A stretch of DNA of 64,000 nucleotides from contig NZ_FONG01000002.1 in the NCBI RefSeq assembly GCF_900112845.1, forward strand, positions 580,222-644,221. The letters are read 5' to 3'. The number at the start of each line of letters is the position of its first letter. Positions within the stretch are counted from its first letter, which is position 1. Below the pieces are notes generated by a model. It made no database searches. It was not told the origin of the DNA and saw only the letters and a list, made by a program, of their open reading frames with translations. Shown piece by piece: positions 46,973 to 58,185 of this stretch. A program made the translations under genes and the position numbers. The DNA is from Actinacidiphila alni (GTDB lineage: Bacteria > Actinomycetota > Actinomycetes > Streptomycetales > Streptomycetaceae).

Positions 46973-47911
46973 CTAGCCGGCGGCACTGATACCCCGTACT
47001 TGTTCGGCGAGTTGCGTCAGGTCTCTGTTCGCCAGGGCGGCCCATTCGCCGGGGTCGACGTCGTCCGGTACGTGGCCGGTGTCCACCCGCCACCAGGTCG
47101 TGCCCTGGATACCGGCGACCGAGCGGCCTTTCACGCTGGTGAAGATGTGCTCGGCCAGGCCGGTAGGGGAGTACTGTTCCCCGTCGGCTTCCCATGTGAG
47201 CGGCTTGGACGTGTCGTTCGTCCACGTCGCCGATGCGCGGCCGTGCACCTCGGCTGCCCAGCTGTTGATCTCCTCACGGATCTCTTCCGGGACGCCGTGC
47301 CGCGGCACCATGAGCAGGCGCGTCCCGTCCGGCAGCAGATCGGCGGCGAAGAGCACGTCCACCGCGTTCCGTGCCCGGGAGCGTTCCTTGATCTTCTTGA
47401 CGACCGCCTCGGCCTCCGCGCGGGCCGGGCCGAGCGTGAACTCCTCGACCTGAGGGGTCGGGTACACCTTGCTGAAGCCGGCAACGAGGTGCCCCTCGAC
47501 CTTCCACAGGCTGACCTGGACGAGATCGATGTCCAGGTTCATCTCGGAGAGCCATACGACGGTGTGCGTCACCTGTTTGGGGAAGTCGGCCGCGATCACG
47601 ACCAGCCGTGGGCGCTGGAGCACCTCGGGATCCCAATCGCCGTCCACGTGGTCGAGCAGGCGCTGTCGGCACTCCTCTACTGTCACGGATTCGCCACGAG
47701 ATACACGGAAACGGCGGTGCGCCTCGGCGAGCGTCTCCAGGTCGAAGCGGGACACCAGGGCCGCGTAGGTGATGGCCTGGAGATGAACATCCCGGTCCGC
47801 CGTGTCCCTTTTCAGTTCCACCACGACGAGCCGCCCGGTCGCGTCCAGACCCAGGACGTCGAGCCGATCCTTCGCGGGTACGGCGTCGGCGTCGGTCACT
47901 CGCGGAAGCAA
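46973..47911 (-). CDS. NucS/DUF91-like endonuclease-type protein, interrupted and shortened
   Basis: A 312-residue product. It holds a PD-(D/E)xK-type core, DRLDVLGLDATGRLVVVELKRDTA, with the conserved E-x-K. A mid-section (PRLVVIAADFPKQVTHTVVWL) and a DUF4268-like C-terminal part (RRHGV...TWTNDTSKPLTWEADG-type strands) follow. The frame opens just after an in-frame TAG with only TTG or GTG starts, so the first 40-50 residues expected before the core look lost. It ends at a TAG followed in frame by an alkyltransferase-like domain. Probably a decaying DNA-repair or defence nuclease. Confidence 0.65.
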   Translation of the reverse strand: MLPRVTDADAVPAKDRLDVLGLDATGRLVVVELKRDTADRDVHLQAITYAALVSRFDLETLAEAHRRFRVSRGESVTVEECRQRLLDHVDGDWDPEVLQRPRLVVIAADFPKQVTHTVVWLSEMNLDIDLVQVSLWKVEGHLVAGFSKVYPTPQVEEFTLGPARAEAEAVVKKIKERSRARNAVDVLFAADLLPDGTRLLMVPRHGVPEEIREEINSWAAEVHGRASATWTNDTSKPLTWEADGEQYSPTGLAEHIFTSVKGRSVAGIQGTTWWRVDTGHVPDDVDPGEWAALANRDLTQLAEQVRGISAAG

Positions 47912-48106
47912 CTACGGCAGCTGCGAATCCACCCCCCGGAGCCAGGCGTGGACCTGCCATCGCCTGCGTCTCCCTTCGCCGGCCGCTGGCGGGGATGCCC
48001 TCTGCATCCGCCAACGGGGGCTGGCTGAGAGCAGGGGCACGAGAGAGAGGGCGCCGGTCGGCGTTCGACCGCGCTCGGCGGCTCTATCCGTGAGGGCCGG
48101 GGGCCA

Positions 48107-48615
48107 CTAATCGCCGTGCAACCAGACCTGGACGGTGACGAAGTCCGTGTCGGTAAGACCGTGGCATTGGTCGACTCGGTGGAGAAGGGTTCGTGCGGGG
48201 TGGTGCGCCTGCGCCCACGTGCGGTCTGCGTCGGAGATCTCGTCGTAGAGCCAGGCGAAGGGGCGCCCGGCGGCCCAGTCGAGAAGAGTGCGGGTCTTCC
48301 GAGCGGCCCGGACGGTTCGAGCTGCTCGGAAGGCACCGGCCAGGTGACCACGGGGAGCTGCGGCAGCCCCAGCAGCGGCGCAATGCACTCGTTGGCCTCG
48401 TCCTCCCACGTGGTCGCCCACACCAGATCGCACGGCAGCGCCAGCAACTTGCGCCCGAGAGCCGGATCGACCCTGGCCAGCAGTGGATTAGCGCTGGCTT
48501 CCTGCGGCACGTACGTCGGATACCCGTCCGGGTGCTCCTCCCGTGTCGCTCCGAAGGGGATGAGCGGTCCATCGACATCGAGAAAGAGAAGAGGCCGCGG
48601 CGCGGAAGCGATCAC
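48107..48615 (-). pseudogene. HAD-superfamily hydrolase broken by a frameshift
   Basis: The first part reads PRPLLFLDVDGPLIPFGATRE with the HAD motif DxDG and continues to LPVVTWPVPSEQ. The rest of the protein, RKTRTLLDWAAGRPFAWLYDEISDADRTW and onward to LHGD and a stop, is in another frame. The switch occurs near 48300-48330 and corresponds to one missing base. Neither frame alone makes a complete protein. It lies beside another decayed gene and the tRNA-derived repeat at 48948. Confidence 0.7.
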
Positions 48616-48890
48616 AGCTGCACCGTACGGGCAGACAGACCACCGTTGGAAGCGGATCGACGGCCCGGCGCCATAGCGTCCGCGCAGCTGCTGTGATGTC
48701 TGGTCCGGTGCTTCTCTTGTCGTCCGTGATTCCTCCTGCCAGGCGACTACGCGTCGGCCCGTGGGAGGAATGTTCCTTTCAAGGCTTTCGCCATAGTTGG
48801 TTCTGTCCGGCCGGTGCACACGCAATGACCGCAGGTCAGTCAGCTGCTCCCCGCCTGCGGAGGCAGCAACCCGAGCTGCACCCCCGTAAC

Positions 48891-48929
48891 GACGTAGGGC
48901 CCGGCCGCGGTGCGGTCGGGCCCTACGTC
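48891..48929. terminator. Hairpin beside first tRNA-Ser fragment
   Basis: A 12-bp perfect stem GACGTAGGGCCC (48891-48902) with GGGCCCTACGTC (48918-48929). It lies just past the 3' end of the tRNA fragment, in the same place as the terminators beside the other two copies. Confidence 0.65.
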
Positions 48930-48947
48930 TGCCCTGGTGGGCGGGGT

Positions 48948-49000
48948 GCGGAGGATACGAGATTCGAACTCGTGAGGGGTTGCCCCAACACGCTTTCCAA
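48948..49000 (-). repeat. tRNA-Ser 3' fragment, candidate attachment site 1
   Basis: 53 bases match the 3' part of the tRNA-Ser at 57877-57961 from the anticodon loop to the discriminator base, with one C missing from the variable-arm C-run. The sequence diverges from the tRNA exactly at the anticodon loop. Same orientation as the intact gene. Typical of an integration site duplicated by an element inserting in a tRNA gene. Confidence 0.85.
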
Positions 49001-50493
49001 CGGGTCGTGGCGCTGTTCACGGACGACCGGGTGGGTCCTGACCTGCGGCGGACCGGTTGACGGAAGGTCGGTCGGACGTTGCCGCGCACCGATGAATGAG
49101 ACCAGAACTGAGACCGGACATCTCCCTCAGTCCGGACCGCTGGCGTCGTCAGCGATTACTGGACTCGCCTTGGCAATCGCCAACTGGTGCGTCGGCATTG
49201 CAGACTATCGCGAGGGATACATCCCGGTTTGCTGGTCACGACTGACCTCCCAAGTGCCCGCGGCTGCAGCTCTTATCTGGCGCCGCACAGGGGGCATGCC
49301 TGGTCGAGGCCGAATCGGATCCGGCAGCTACTGAGCCGCAGCCACGGGTCCCCGGGCAGCCAGTCAGATTTCCTGTTGAGCCTGTTTGCTCGGCGAGGTC
49401 GACGGCTATCCCCCAGCGGGTCGTGTCCGTGGTCCGGAGGGGCGACGTAGGTGCAGCGCTTGGGCAGCAGCCGCGCGTGGCGGCGGCTTGGTCGGATCCG
49501 CTCGGGCTGGACATTGCGGAGGCCATGACCAAGCCCTGCGCGCCGTCCGATCGTTCGCGAGGTCTTGGCCTCCCTTGTGTGTCAGCGAGCGGGACCATGC
49601 GGTAGATGTCGAGCCTTCTGGTGGAGTCGAAATGGGTGTCGTCGTAGGGCAAAGTACGATCTTCGGTCAGCGTGCATGACGACTCCCGCACAAGAGGGCG
49701 ACCGCTTCGTCATTCAGGCCCTAGGCAAGTGGGGTGTTCTCCACGTACACAGACTGGAGGGAGCGAGCGGAAAGCAACCAGGGGGCGGGTCGAAGCGCGG
49801 TGAGTTCGCTCTCGGGCTCAGGCCGAGGGTGCCGGATGTGACGGTGGAGGCTTCGCAGGGAAATGTGATGCCTGCTGCTTCACGGGTGGGTGCTATGCGG
49901 CTTCGCGGCGACGCTGCATACCGGAGTCGTCGTGGAGTCCCTGCACTGAGTGGTTGTGCGTCAAGACCCCGCAGGAGGGTCCTTGTCTGTGCGGCGTGTG
50001 AGTCAGACCGCTGTCCCTCCTCGTCCGACCTTACGCGCCAACTCCAGGCGAGGGCCGAGTATGGTGCCCGAGGCCTGTGTGATTTCCGGTTTCGGCCAGG
50101 TCAGGGGCACGCGGTACAGGATGGTCCGCGTCAGACTTACGGTGATCGCGCTGGTCGGCCAGAGCCGAGCCGGCCGCAGAGAGTGATGGCCTCGGCCCCT
50201 TGACGCCGCCGCTTACTTACGGCCCCTGTGCGGTGTATGCCTGCGTCAATTTCGCTCCTCTCGCACTCACACTTCAGGGTGCAAAGACTTCGGCGGATCT
50301 CATCCTGCTTCTCAAGCCCTGGAGAGAAGAGTTGCAGCCTGAAATCCGGCATCTCTCGGTAGGAAGAAGCGGTCTTTGGTGATGCGTCCTGGTTCTCTGC
50401 GAGCCGACCAGTTGCATGCAAGGTTGCGGGTGTGCCATTCACATGCAGGACGTGTGGATATGCTGCGGGCGCAAGCATCGGAGAGGAGGACGG
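49001..50493. other. 1.5 kb of degenerate, gene-poor sequence
   Basis: No reading frame here has convincing codon use, a start with ribosome binding site, or recognisable protein similarity. One frame near 49690-49320 on the minus strand ends with a CPLCG-type string that might be a remnant of a zinc-binding C-terminus. Base composition is a little less GC-rich than the core genes. It looks like eroded element DNA. Confidence 0.5.
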
Positions 50494-50961
50494 ATGGCGG
50501 ATCGTCAGTTTCTGCTGAACAGCCTGAGCCGGCTTCGCGAGTTGGCCAGGAGCGACGAGGAGCGTCTGGCGAACGCGCGGGAGCAAGTTCGCGCGGCAGA
50601 GGCCCTTGTCGCCGATGCCGAAGTGCGAGTCGTAGCCTCCAGCCGGGCATTGGAAGCGGTGGAGACTCGTCTGGACAGCTTGGTGCACATCCCCGCACCG
50701 CGCGCCGAAGAGGCTCCCGTTGACGCCGATAAGCAACCGCTGCCCGTGGTCGACTTGATCCGGGCGTATTTGCGGGAACGGGACGAGGCGACGACCGCTG
50801 AGATCATCACTCATGTCCGCCGGGCGCGGCCGCAAGCCAAGCCGAGCAGCATCAACCCCGAGCTGACCCGGCTGGTGAAACGAAGGCACATCGTCCGGGT
50901 CACAACCGGCGTGTACCGGTTGTCGGCTGAACACGAGGCGGGCCTGTTGCCTATTCTCTGA
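50494..50961 (+). CDS. Small coiled-coil plus winged-helix-like protein
   Basis: A 155-residue protein. Residues 5-75 form a charged coiled coil (RLRELARSDEERLANAREQVRAAEALVADAE). Residues 90-150 resemble a winged helix: DLIRAYLRERDEATTAEIITHV, then SINPELTRLVKRRHIVRVTTGVYRL. ATG at 50494 is preceded by GAGAGGAGGACGG. It lies between the first two tRNA fragments. Possibly an element regulator; no family recognised. Confidence 0.72.
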   Translation: MADRQFLLNSLSRLRELARSDEERLANAREQVRAAEALVADAEVRVVASSRALEAVETRLDSLVHIPAPRAEEAPVDADKQPLPVVDLIRAYLRERDEATTAEIITHVRRARPQAKPSSINPELTRLVKRRHIVRVTTGVYRLSAEHEAGLLPIL

Positions 50962-51201
50962 TCATCGGACCTTTCATCTGTCCGGAGCAGTGTGTCGGCA
51001 CCGCCGGAATGCCTAGAAAACACCGGCGGTGCCGGATGCGTTGCAATTTTGGGCTCACACGCACCGCTTTCACTATATACGCCGTGAGCGGTGCGCGAAC
51101 AATCACGTCAATCTCCCTTTACAGGAATGGGATCGCATGTTCGCGTCTCATGTTTGGACGACGTCGCCGCAACGCGGCCTGGCCGGAAGGTGTCTGGGCC
51201 G

Positions 51202-51879
51202 ATGACCGAGGAAGACCGCTGCGTGCCGACCGCTCGCGCCGTCATTCCAAGCCAGGTGCGGATCTTGACCACTTTTGCCCATCTCAGCGGCCCAGACCGG
51301 GCGGTGGTGGTCAGTGCGCGGGTAGCCAAGCACATCGGCATCAGCGGCGACACCGTCACAGAGACTCTCCGGTTCTTCGCCAGCGCTGGCTTGTTGCAAG
51401 GAGCTCGTGGCCGGTATGCGATCACCGCGGCCGGCGCTGAGGTGGCTCGCCTGTGGCCGCAGGACGAAACGCGGGCTCGGGTGCTGCTACATCGCAGTTT
51501 CCGTGACCATTGGGCGACGCGGTTGGCGCTGGAGTTGCTGCGGGACGGACCGGTCGACCAGAGCATTCTTGCCGAGCAGTTGCAGCAGGGTCTCCCGGGC
51601 AATCCACGGCGCGGAATGTACCTGGTGGAGTGGCTGGTGATCGCGCTGGTCGTCAATCGGGACGGGGCCATGCGCATCCACGCCCCCACCGTCGACGATC
51701 ACCTCGGCAACATCCCGGCCGGAGCGGTGTCCGCGGCCCGGGTCACGGACACCGGGCAATGGCGGATCATGGGAATGACGAACGAGAGCCTTAAGCGGCT
51801 GCCGGGGCCCCGATACGCCGCAGTCCTGGACGCCTTCTGTCAGGTCCTGGATAACCTGGACCAGGTCGAGAACGCCTGA
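51202..51879 (+). CDS. Winged-helix DNA-binding protein of unknown role
   Basis: A 225-residue protein with a MarR/IclR-like N-terminal helix-turn-helix (RVAKHIGISGDTVTETLRFFASAGLLQGARGRYAIT) and a second helical domain (HWATRLALELLRDGPVDQSILAEQL). The C-terminal part is unassigned. ATG at 51202 is chosen; upstream in-frame starts (51190 GTG, 51127 ATG) exist. It lies within the distal tRNA-bounded unit and could control element maintenance, but that is a guess. Confidence 0.68.
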   Translation: MTEEDRCVPTARAVIPSQVRILTTFAHLSGPDRAVVVSARVAKHIGISGDTVTETLRFFASAGLLQGARGRYAITAAGAEVARLWPQDETRARVLLHRSFRDHWATRLALELLRDGPVDQSILAEQLQQGLPGNPRRGMYLVEWLVIALVVNRDGAMRIHAPTVDDHLGNIPAGAVSAARVTDTGQWRIMGMTNESLKRLPGPRYAAVLDAFCQVLDNLDQVENA

Positions 51880-52161
51880 CGTGAGCTTGCGGTGGCCCGG
51901 GCAACCACCACCGCAAGCTCCTGCCAACTGTTCCGCCGGGTCGGCCATTGCTTGATGCTGTCTCAGCACGGCTGACCGCGCCTCTGCTGACGTGCGGCCC
52001 GGTGTTCTGTCTCGGCGGCGCCTGCCAGTCCGGTCACCGGTCTGCTGTGCACTTGTGCTCCGAACCGGCCTATCCGACCGGGCTCGCTGCATGACGATGC
52101 CCTGCGGCCTGGGTATGTCGTCAGGCGCCTCACCCCACCATGCGCTGAAGGACACACTGCC

Positions 52162-52362
52162 TTGACCTCACCTACTCCTTCCGGTCCGCCGCCCCCTTTG
52201 CTCTCGCTGCGCTCGGCCTTGGTGCTGCTACTCGGCACCCTCAGCGGCATCTTCACCGCCCTGCTGAGCGTCCTTGGCGATGCCAGGACACCCACCGCGA
52301 TCTTGGTCGGACTGGGCACCGTGGCACCTGCCGTGATCTTCTTCAACCAGATCATTAGCTGA
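52162..52362 (+). CDS. Small two-helix membrane protein
   Basis: A 66-residue protein: a Pro-rich start, then two hydrophobic helices (LRSALVLLLGTLSGIFTALLSVLG and TAILVGLGTVAPAVIFFNQII). TTG at 52162 has AAGGA nine bases upstream. The last gene before the second tRNA fragment. Function unknown. Confidence 0.6.
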   Translation: MTSPTPSGPPPPLLSLRSALVLLLGTLSGIFTALLSVLGDARTPTAILVGLGTVAPAVIFFNQIIS

Positions 52363-52561
52363 AACGCCGCGCCCAGCGGAGCATCTCTCGGATCCGTTCC
52401 GGAAATACACCGGCCAGTTGAGTCCCGTGAACATCTCGCCGAGTTGCGCGGTACGCGCGATAGTGCGCACCGCAGGTGAACCGATGCCCGTATTGGCACT
52501 TTCGGCTCTCGACTAGGGCCGTCCCGGCCGTGCATACGAGGGCAGCACCGGGACCCCGAAC

Positions 52562-52599
52562 GTCGTAGGGCCCCGCAGCGAACTGTGGGGCCCTACGAC
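52562..52599. terminator. Hairpin beside second tRNA-Ser fragment
   Basis: A 13-bp perfect stem GTCGTAGGGCCCC (52562-52574) with GGGGCCCTACGAC (52587-52599). It is closely related to the hairpin at 48891 and lies at the same side of the tRNA fragment. Confidence 0.65.
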
Positions 52600-52620
52600 A
52601 TCGTGCCCGGTGAGGCACTG

Positions 52621-52674
52621 GCGGAGGATACGAGATTCGAACTCGTGAGGGGTTGCCCCCAACACGCTTTCCAA
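52621..52674 (-). repeat. tRNA-Ser 3' fragment, candidate attachment site 2
   Basis: 54 bases are identical to the 3' part of tRNA-Ser (57876-57929), including the five-C run. The match stops at the anticodon loop, after which CGGGTC is shared with fragment 1 rather than with the intact tRNA. Same orientation as the other copies. Confidence 0.88.
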
Positions 52675-52680
52675 CGGGTC

Positions 52681-53095
52681 ACGAGGATGTGCGCGACGGG
52701 GCGCAGAGGTTCTGACCTGCGGTGGAGCGGGCATCCAGGCGGCCTGCGGACGTCCGCGGGCGCGGCTGAACGGAGACCAGGACAGAGATCGGCGAGCCGC
52801 TCGTTCTTGCTGGTAGGAGGGTGCTTCGGGCTCGACGCCCGCAGGGGCCGCTTCGCCCGCGCGGAGCTCCCGACGCGGCCGTGTTCCTTACCGGCCGCGG
52901 GATGGACCCGCGGGCATCCAGACGACCAGTGGTCCGGGTGCTGCTCCCGCGTCCGTAGGGATGGACCCACTGGCTTTGTTCACGAGAACTGACCGCAGGT
53001 GTTCGCGAGTTCGGGAGCCACCACCGGGGCTCGGCGTTCGATTCCCAGGGCGGCGGGTGGCCGGAGGCAAGAGCCGGGGTCCGCATTCGGGTGGC
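52681..53095. other. Non-coding element arm
   Basis: About 415 bases without a supportable gene. The first 80 bases are collinear with the sequence following fragment 1 (see CTGACCTGCGG at 49038 and 52712, each 38 bases after the repeat). Nothing else recognised. Confidence 0.5.
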
Positions 53096-53118
53096 GACAG
53101 CCAGTACCGGTGGCTGTC
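53096..53118 (-). terminator. Hairpin after the XRE regulator gene
   Basis: GACAGCCA (53096-53103) and TGGCTGTC (53111-53118) pair around a seven-base loop, six bases past the XRE gene stop. Confidence 0.55.
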
Positions 53119-53123
53119 CGACG

Positions 53124-54005
53124 TCAGCTGCTTTCGGGGGCTGGAGTCGCGCTGGAGGCGCTCCAACTGGCGAGGAGGTTGAGGGCTTCGGCGTCGCGGC
53201 TGCCGGGGGCGACGCCGCAGATGATGAGGTAGAGGCTCTCGTCGGCGGTGAGCTGCATGGTCTCGTAGTTGAAAGTCATGTCGCCGACGAGGGGGTGGGT
53301 GATGCGTTTGGCACCGGCGCGGTGGCGGCGGACTTCGTGGCGGGCCCAGCGGCGGTCGAAGGTGTCGCCGCGGGTGGACAGTTCGCCGATGAGGTCGGAC
53401 AGTGCCTTGTCGTGGGGGTTGCGGCCGACTTCGGCGCGCAGGGTGGCGACGTTCTGGTCGGCGACGGCGTCCCAGTCGGGGTAGAACTCGGGGGCGGCGG
53501 GGTCCAGGAAGGTGAAGCGGGCGGAGTTGACCGGGCGGGCAGGGCTGTCGAAGACGGGTGCGAACAGGGCGCGGGCCAGGGCGTTGCCGGCGAGCAGGTC
53601 CAGGCGGCCGTTGCGGATGTAGGCGGGCACGCCGGTCATGGCCTCCAGCATGTTCCACAGTTCCGGGCGCAGGGCGCGCCGGGCGGGGTGGCGTGGGGTA
53701 CGGGCGGCAGCGGTGGCGTTGGCGGCGCGGACCAGGTCGAACAGGTGGGCGCGTTCGGCGTCGTCGAGCTGGAGGGCGCCGGCGATGGCGTCGAGTACGG
53801 CGTCGGTGGCGCCGCGGGCGTCGCCGCGCTCCAGCCGGGTGTAGTAGGGGACGCTGACGCCGGCGAGCCGGGCGACTTCCTCGCGGCGAAGCCCCGGGAC
53901 GCGACGTGCTCCGGCGAGCGGGGAGAGCGTGAGGCCGGCCTGGTCGGGAGTGATCCGGGCGCGGCGCGTGGTGAGGAAGTCACGGATCTCGCTGCGTCGG
54001 TCCAT
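53124..54005 (-). CDS. XRE-family regulator with MmyB-like ligand domain
   Basis: A 293-residue regulator. The N-terminus has a Cro/C1 helix-turn-helix (LRREEVARLAGVSVPYYTRLERGD). The C-terminal domain matches the MmyB-like pattern (ALRPELWNMLEAMTGVPAYIRNGRLDLLAGN, FTFLDPAAPEFYPDWD, and the FNYETMQL strand). Family members commonly control an adjacent divergent oxidoreductase operon, which is the arrangement here with the dehydrogenase starting at 54179. Confidence 0.9.
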   Translation of the reverse strand: MDRRSEIRDFLTTRRARITPDQAGLTLSPLAGARRVPGLRREEVARLAGVSVPYYTRLERGDARGATDAVLDAIAGALQLDDAERAHLFDLVRAANATAAARTPRHPARRALRPELWNMLEAMTGVPAYIRNGRLDLLAGNALARALFAPVFDSPARPVNSARFTFLDPAAPEFYPDWDAVADQNVATLRAEVGRNPHDKALSDLIGELSTRGDTFDRRWARHEVRRHRAGAKRITHPLVGDMTFNYETMQLTADESLYLIICGVAPGSRDAEALNLLASWSASSATPAPESS

Positions 54006-54178
54006 GCCCTGACACTACGACCGGGCTCCGTCTGGGACACGCGCGTGGGGGACCTTGTCAGGGTCCCTTTGCCGGCTCCGGCCGGGCGGTGAGCGGTGTT
54101 GTCTGGGTGGCAGGCAGCCCGGAAAGGGGCTGCCCGGCCCGGGTGCCGGGCCTGCAAGCGTCAGGGAGAGTGGAATCC

Positions 54179-55237
54179 ATGCGTGCAACCCTGCTCCACC
54201 AGGCCGGTGACGTCCGGGTCGCCGATGTGGCCGACCCGAAGGTCCAGCAGCCCACGGACGCGGTCGTACGGATCGTGCTCGGCTGCATCTGCGGCAGCGA
54301 CCTGTGGCCCTACAAGTCGCAGCCCTTCACCGAGCACCCGCGGCAGATGGGGCACGAATTCGTCGGTGTGGTCGAGGAGACCGGCCCGCAGGTCGCCACC
54401 GTGAAGCCGGGCGACCTCGTGGTGGCCCCGTTCACCTACAGCGACGGCACGTGCGAGTACTGCCGGGCGGGGCTGCACACCTCCTGCGAGCACGGCGGCC
54501 CGTGGGGTGTGAACGGTGTCGACGGCGGGCAGGGCCAGGCCGCCCGTGTGCCGTACGCGGACGGCACGCTGGTCAAGCTGCCCGTGGGCGAGGATTCCGG
54601 GCTGCTGCCGGATCTGCTCACCCTTTCGGACGTGTTGTGCACCGGCTACCACGCGGCCCGCACCGCCGGCGTGCGCGCGGGCGAGAGCGTGACCGTGATC
54701 GGCGACGGCGCGGTGGGCCTGTCCGCGGTCATTGCCGCCAAGCTGCTCGGCGCTGGGGTCCCCCATGCCGGCGGCCAGGGGAGGATCGTCCTCATGGGCC
54801 GCCACACCGCGCGCACCGACCTCGGGCGCGAGTTCGGCGCCACCGACGTGGTCACCGCGCGCGGCGAGGAGGGCGTGGCGGCGGTGCGCGAGCTGACCGG
54901 CGGGCACGGTACACCGCGAGTACTGGAATGCGTGGGCCTCAAGGACGCCCTCGTACAGGCCGCCGGCGTCGTGCGCGACGGCGGCACCATCAGCCGTGTC
55001 GGCGCCCCGCAGTATTCGGAGGTGCCGCTCGGGTTCCCCGAGTTCCTCCGCAACATCACCCTGACCGGCGGCGTCGCGCCCGCCCGCGCCTACATCGACG
55101 AACTCATGCCGCACATCCTGGACGGCAGCATCCGCCCCGGCCGCGTCTTCGACCGCACCGTGCCCCTGGAGGACGTCGCCGAGGGCTACCGCCTGATGAA
55201 CGACCGAGAAGCCCTCAAAGTCGTCGTCCGCCCCTGA
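54179..55237 (+). CDS. Zinc-dependent alcohol dehydrogenase (MDR family)
   Basis: A 352-residue medium-chain dehydrogenase. Zinc-binding residues appear in [18 protein letters not shown] and the structural segment [17 protein letters not shown]. The Rossmann motif is [24 protein letters not shown] at 54179 has AGGGAGAG upstream. Just after the Rossmann strand a nine-residue GVPHAGGQG insert, encoded by a palindromic stretch, separates AAKLLGA from RIVLMGRH. First gene of a four-gene oxidoreductase operon. Confidence 0.9.
   Translation: MRATLLHQAGDVRVADVADPKVQQPTDAVVRIVLGCICGSDLWPYKSQPFTEHPRQMGHEFVGVVEETGPQVATVKPGDLVVAPFTYSDGTCEYCRAGLHTSCEHGGPWGVNGVDGGQGQAARVPYADGTLVKLPVGEDSGLLPDLLTLSDVLCTGYHAARTAGVRAGESVTVIGDGAVGLSAVIAAKLLGAGVPHAGGQGRIVLMGRHTARTDLGREFGATDVVTARGEEGVAAVRELTGGHGTPRVLECVGLKDALVQAAGVVRDGGTISRVGAPQYSEVPLGFPEFLRNITLTGGVAPARAYIDELMPHILDGSIRPGRVFDRTVPLEDVAEGYRLMNDREALKVVVRP
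54753..54783 (+). repeat. Short palindromic insertion inside the dehydrogenase gene
   Basis: A GC-rich palindromic stretch (GGGGTCCCC at 54755-54763, CTGG/CCAG outer pairing) encodes the extra GVPHAGGQG and keeps the frame. It resembles small palindromic repeats scattered in Streptomyces genomes. Confidence 0.5.
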
Positions 55238-55298
55238 CCGGCTCCGCGTACACCGGTCAGGAACGACCACCCCACCCAACGAACGACGGGAATCCTCC

Positions 55299-57519
<2,221 letters not shown>

Positions 57520-57820
57520 CCCGTCCTTCGCACACCAGATCCCGTGGCCTGAGGCACCGCCCGCAGGCCCGGATGCCCCATGCCGCGAGGCACGGCGCGT
57601 TCGGATCCCAGGAGCATCAACCGCTGCTGAATCTCCTGAACAAGCGCTGTCGGTTCTCGCGACCAAAGCCATGGCCATCGCTCCACACGGACGGACGTGG
57701 CCGGACGCGCCGGCACGCATCCGCTCGATCCTCGCCGGAACTGGCACCGGCTCCTGAGCGCCGGCCCAAAGTCGAAGGCCCGGATCTGCCAACTGCAAAT
57801 GAAACCGCAACTACGAAACG
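57520..57820. other. Gap before tRNA-Ser terminator
   Basis: Three hundred bases after the last oxidoreductase gene with no recognisable gene, integrase or repeat. Confidence 0.5.
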
Positions 57821-57857
57821 ACGTCGGCCCCGACTGCAGAGCAGTCGGGGCCGACGT
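57821..57857 (-). terminator. tRNA-Ser terminator hairpin
   Basis: Perfect 17-bp stem (57821-57837 with 57841-57857) and a three-base loop, 20 bases past the tRNA 3' end. Confidence 0.8.
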
Positions 57858-57876
57858 TGCGGCTGGTGAGCCGGTG

Positions 57877-57961
57877 CGGAGGATACGAGATTCGAACTCG
57901 TGAGGGGTTGCCCCCAACACGCTTTCCAAGCGTGCGCCCTAGGCCACTAGGCGAATCCTCC
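57877..57961 (-). tRNA. tRNA-Ser(GGA)
   Basis: An 85-nt type II tRNA. The acceptor stem GGAGGAT pairs with ATCCTCC, the D-arm is GCCTAGTGGCCTA-like, and the anticodon loop CTTGGAAAG has anticodon GGA at 57927-57925. A long variable arm (TTGGGGGCAACCCCTCA) and the T-loop GTTCGAATC are present. No CCA is encoded. The 3' part is duplicated at 48948 and 52621. Confidence 0.96.
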
Positions 57962-58033
57962 GTGGGGAACAGTACAGGGTGGCGGGGGGTGGTCGCGAAC
58001 TCGATGGGGGGTGGGGGATCGGGTAGGGTGGGC

Positions 58034-58125
58034 GCAGCCCCTCACGTGGCGCTATCTCGCTGAACTCCCCCAGGGCCGGAAGGCAGCAAGGGTAGGTGGG
58101 CTCTGGCGGGTGCGTGGGGGGTCTT
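58034..58125 (+). ncRNA. ffs: Small SRP RNA (4.5S)
   Basis: The conserved SRP domain IV loop GGCCGGAAGGCAGCAAGGG lies at 58074-58092. The ends pair as CCCCTCACG (58038-58046) with CGTGGGG (58113-58119). Location between tRNA-Ser and dnaX is the usual actinobacterial place. Ends are approximate to a few bases. Confidence 0.88.
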
Positions 58126-58185
58126 TGTGTGCGTGCGGGGAGTGGTCGGGGCCGGATGTCGGTGGGCCCGGATAACCTCGTAGGC

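Noticed and set aside
48948..49000. Second and third functional tRNA-Ser genes at 48948 and 52621
   Set aside because: Both stop at the anticodon loop and lack the 5' half, so they cannot fold as tRNAs.
49565..50203. Possible 160-210 codon gene between the tRNA fragments
   Set aside because: No ribosome site or familiar motif and poor codon bias; treated as eroded DNA.
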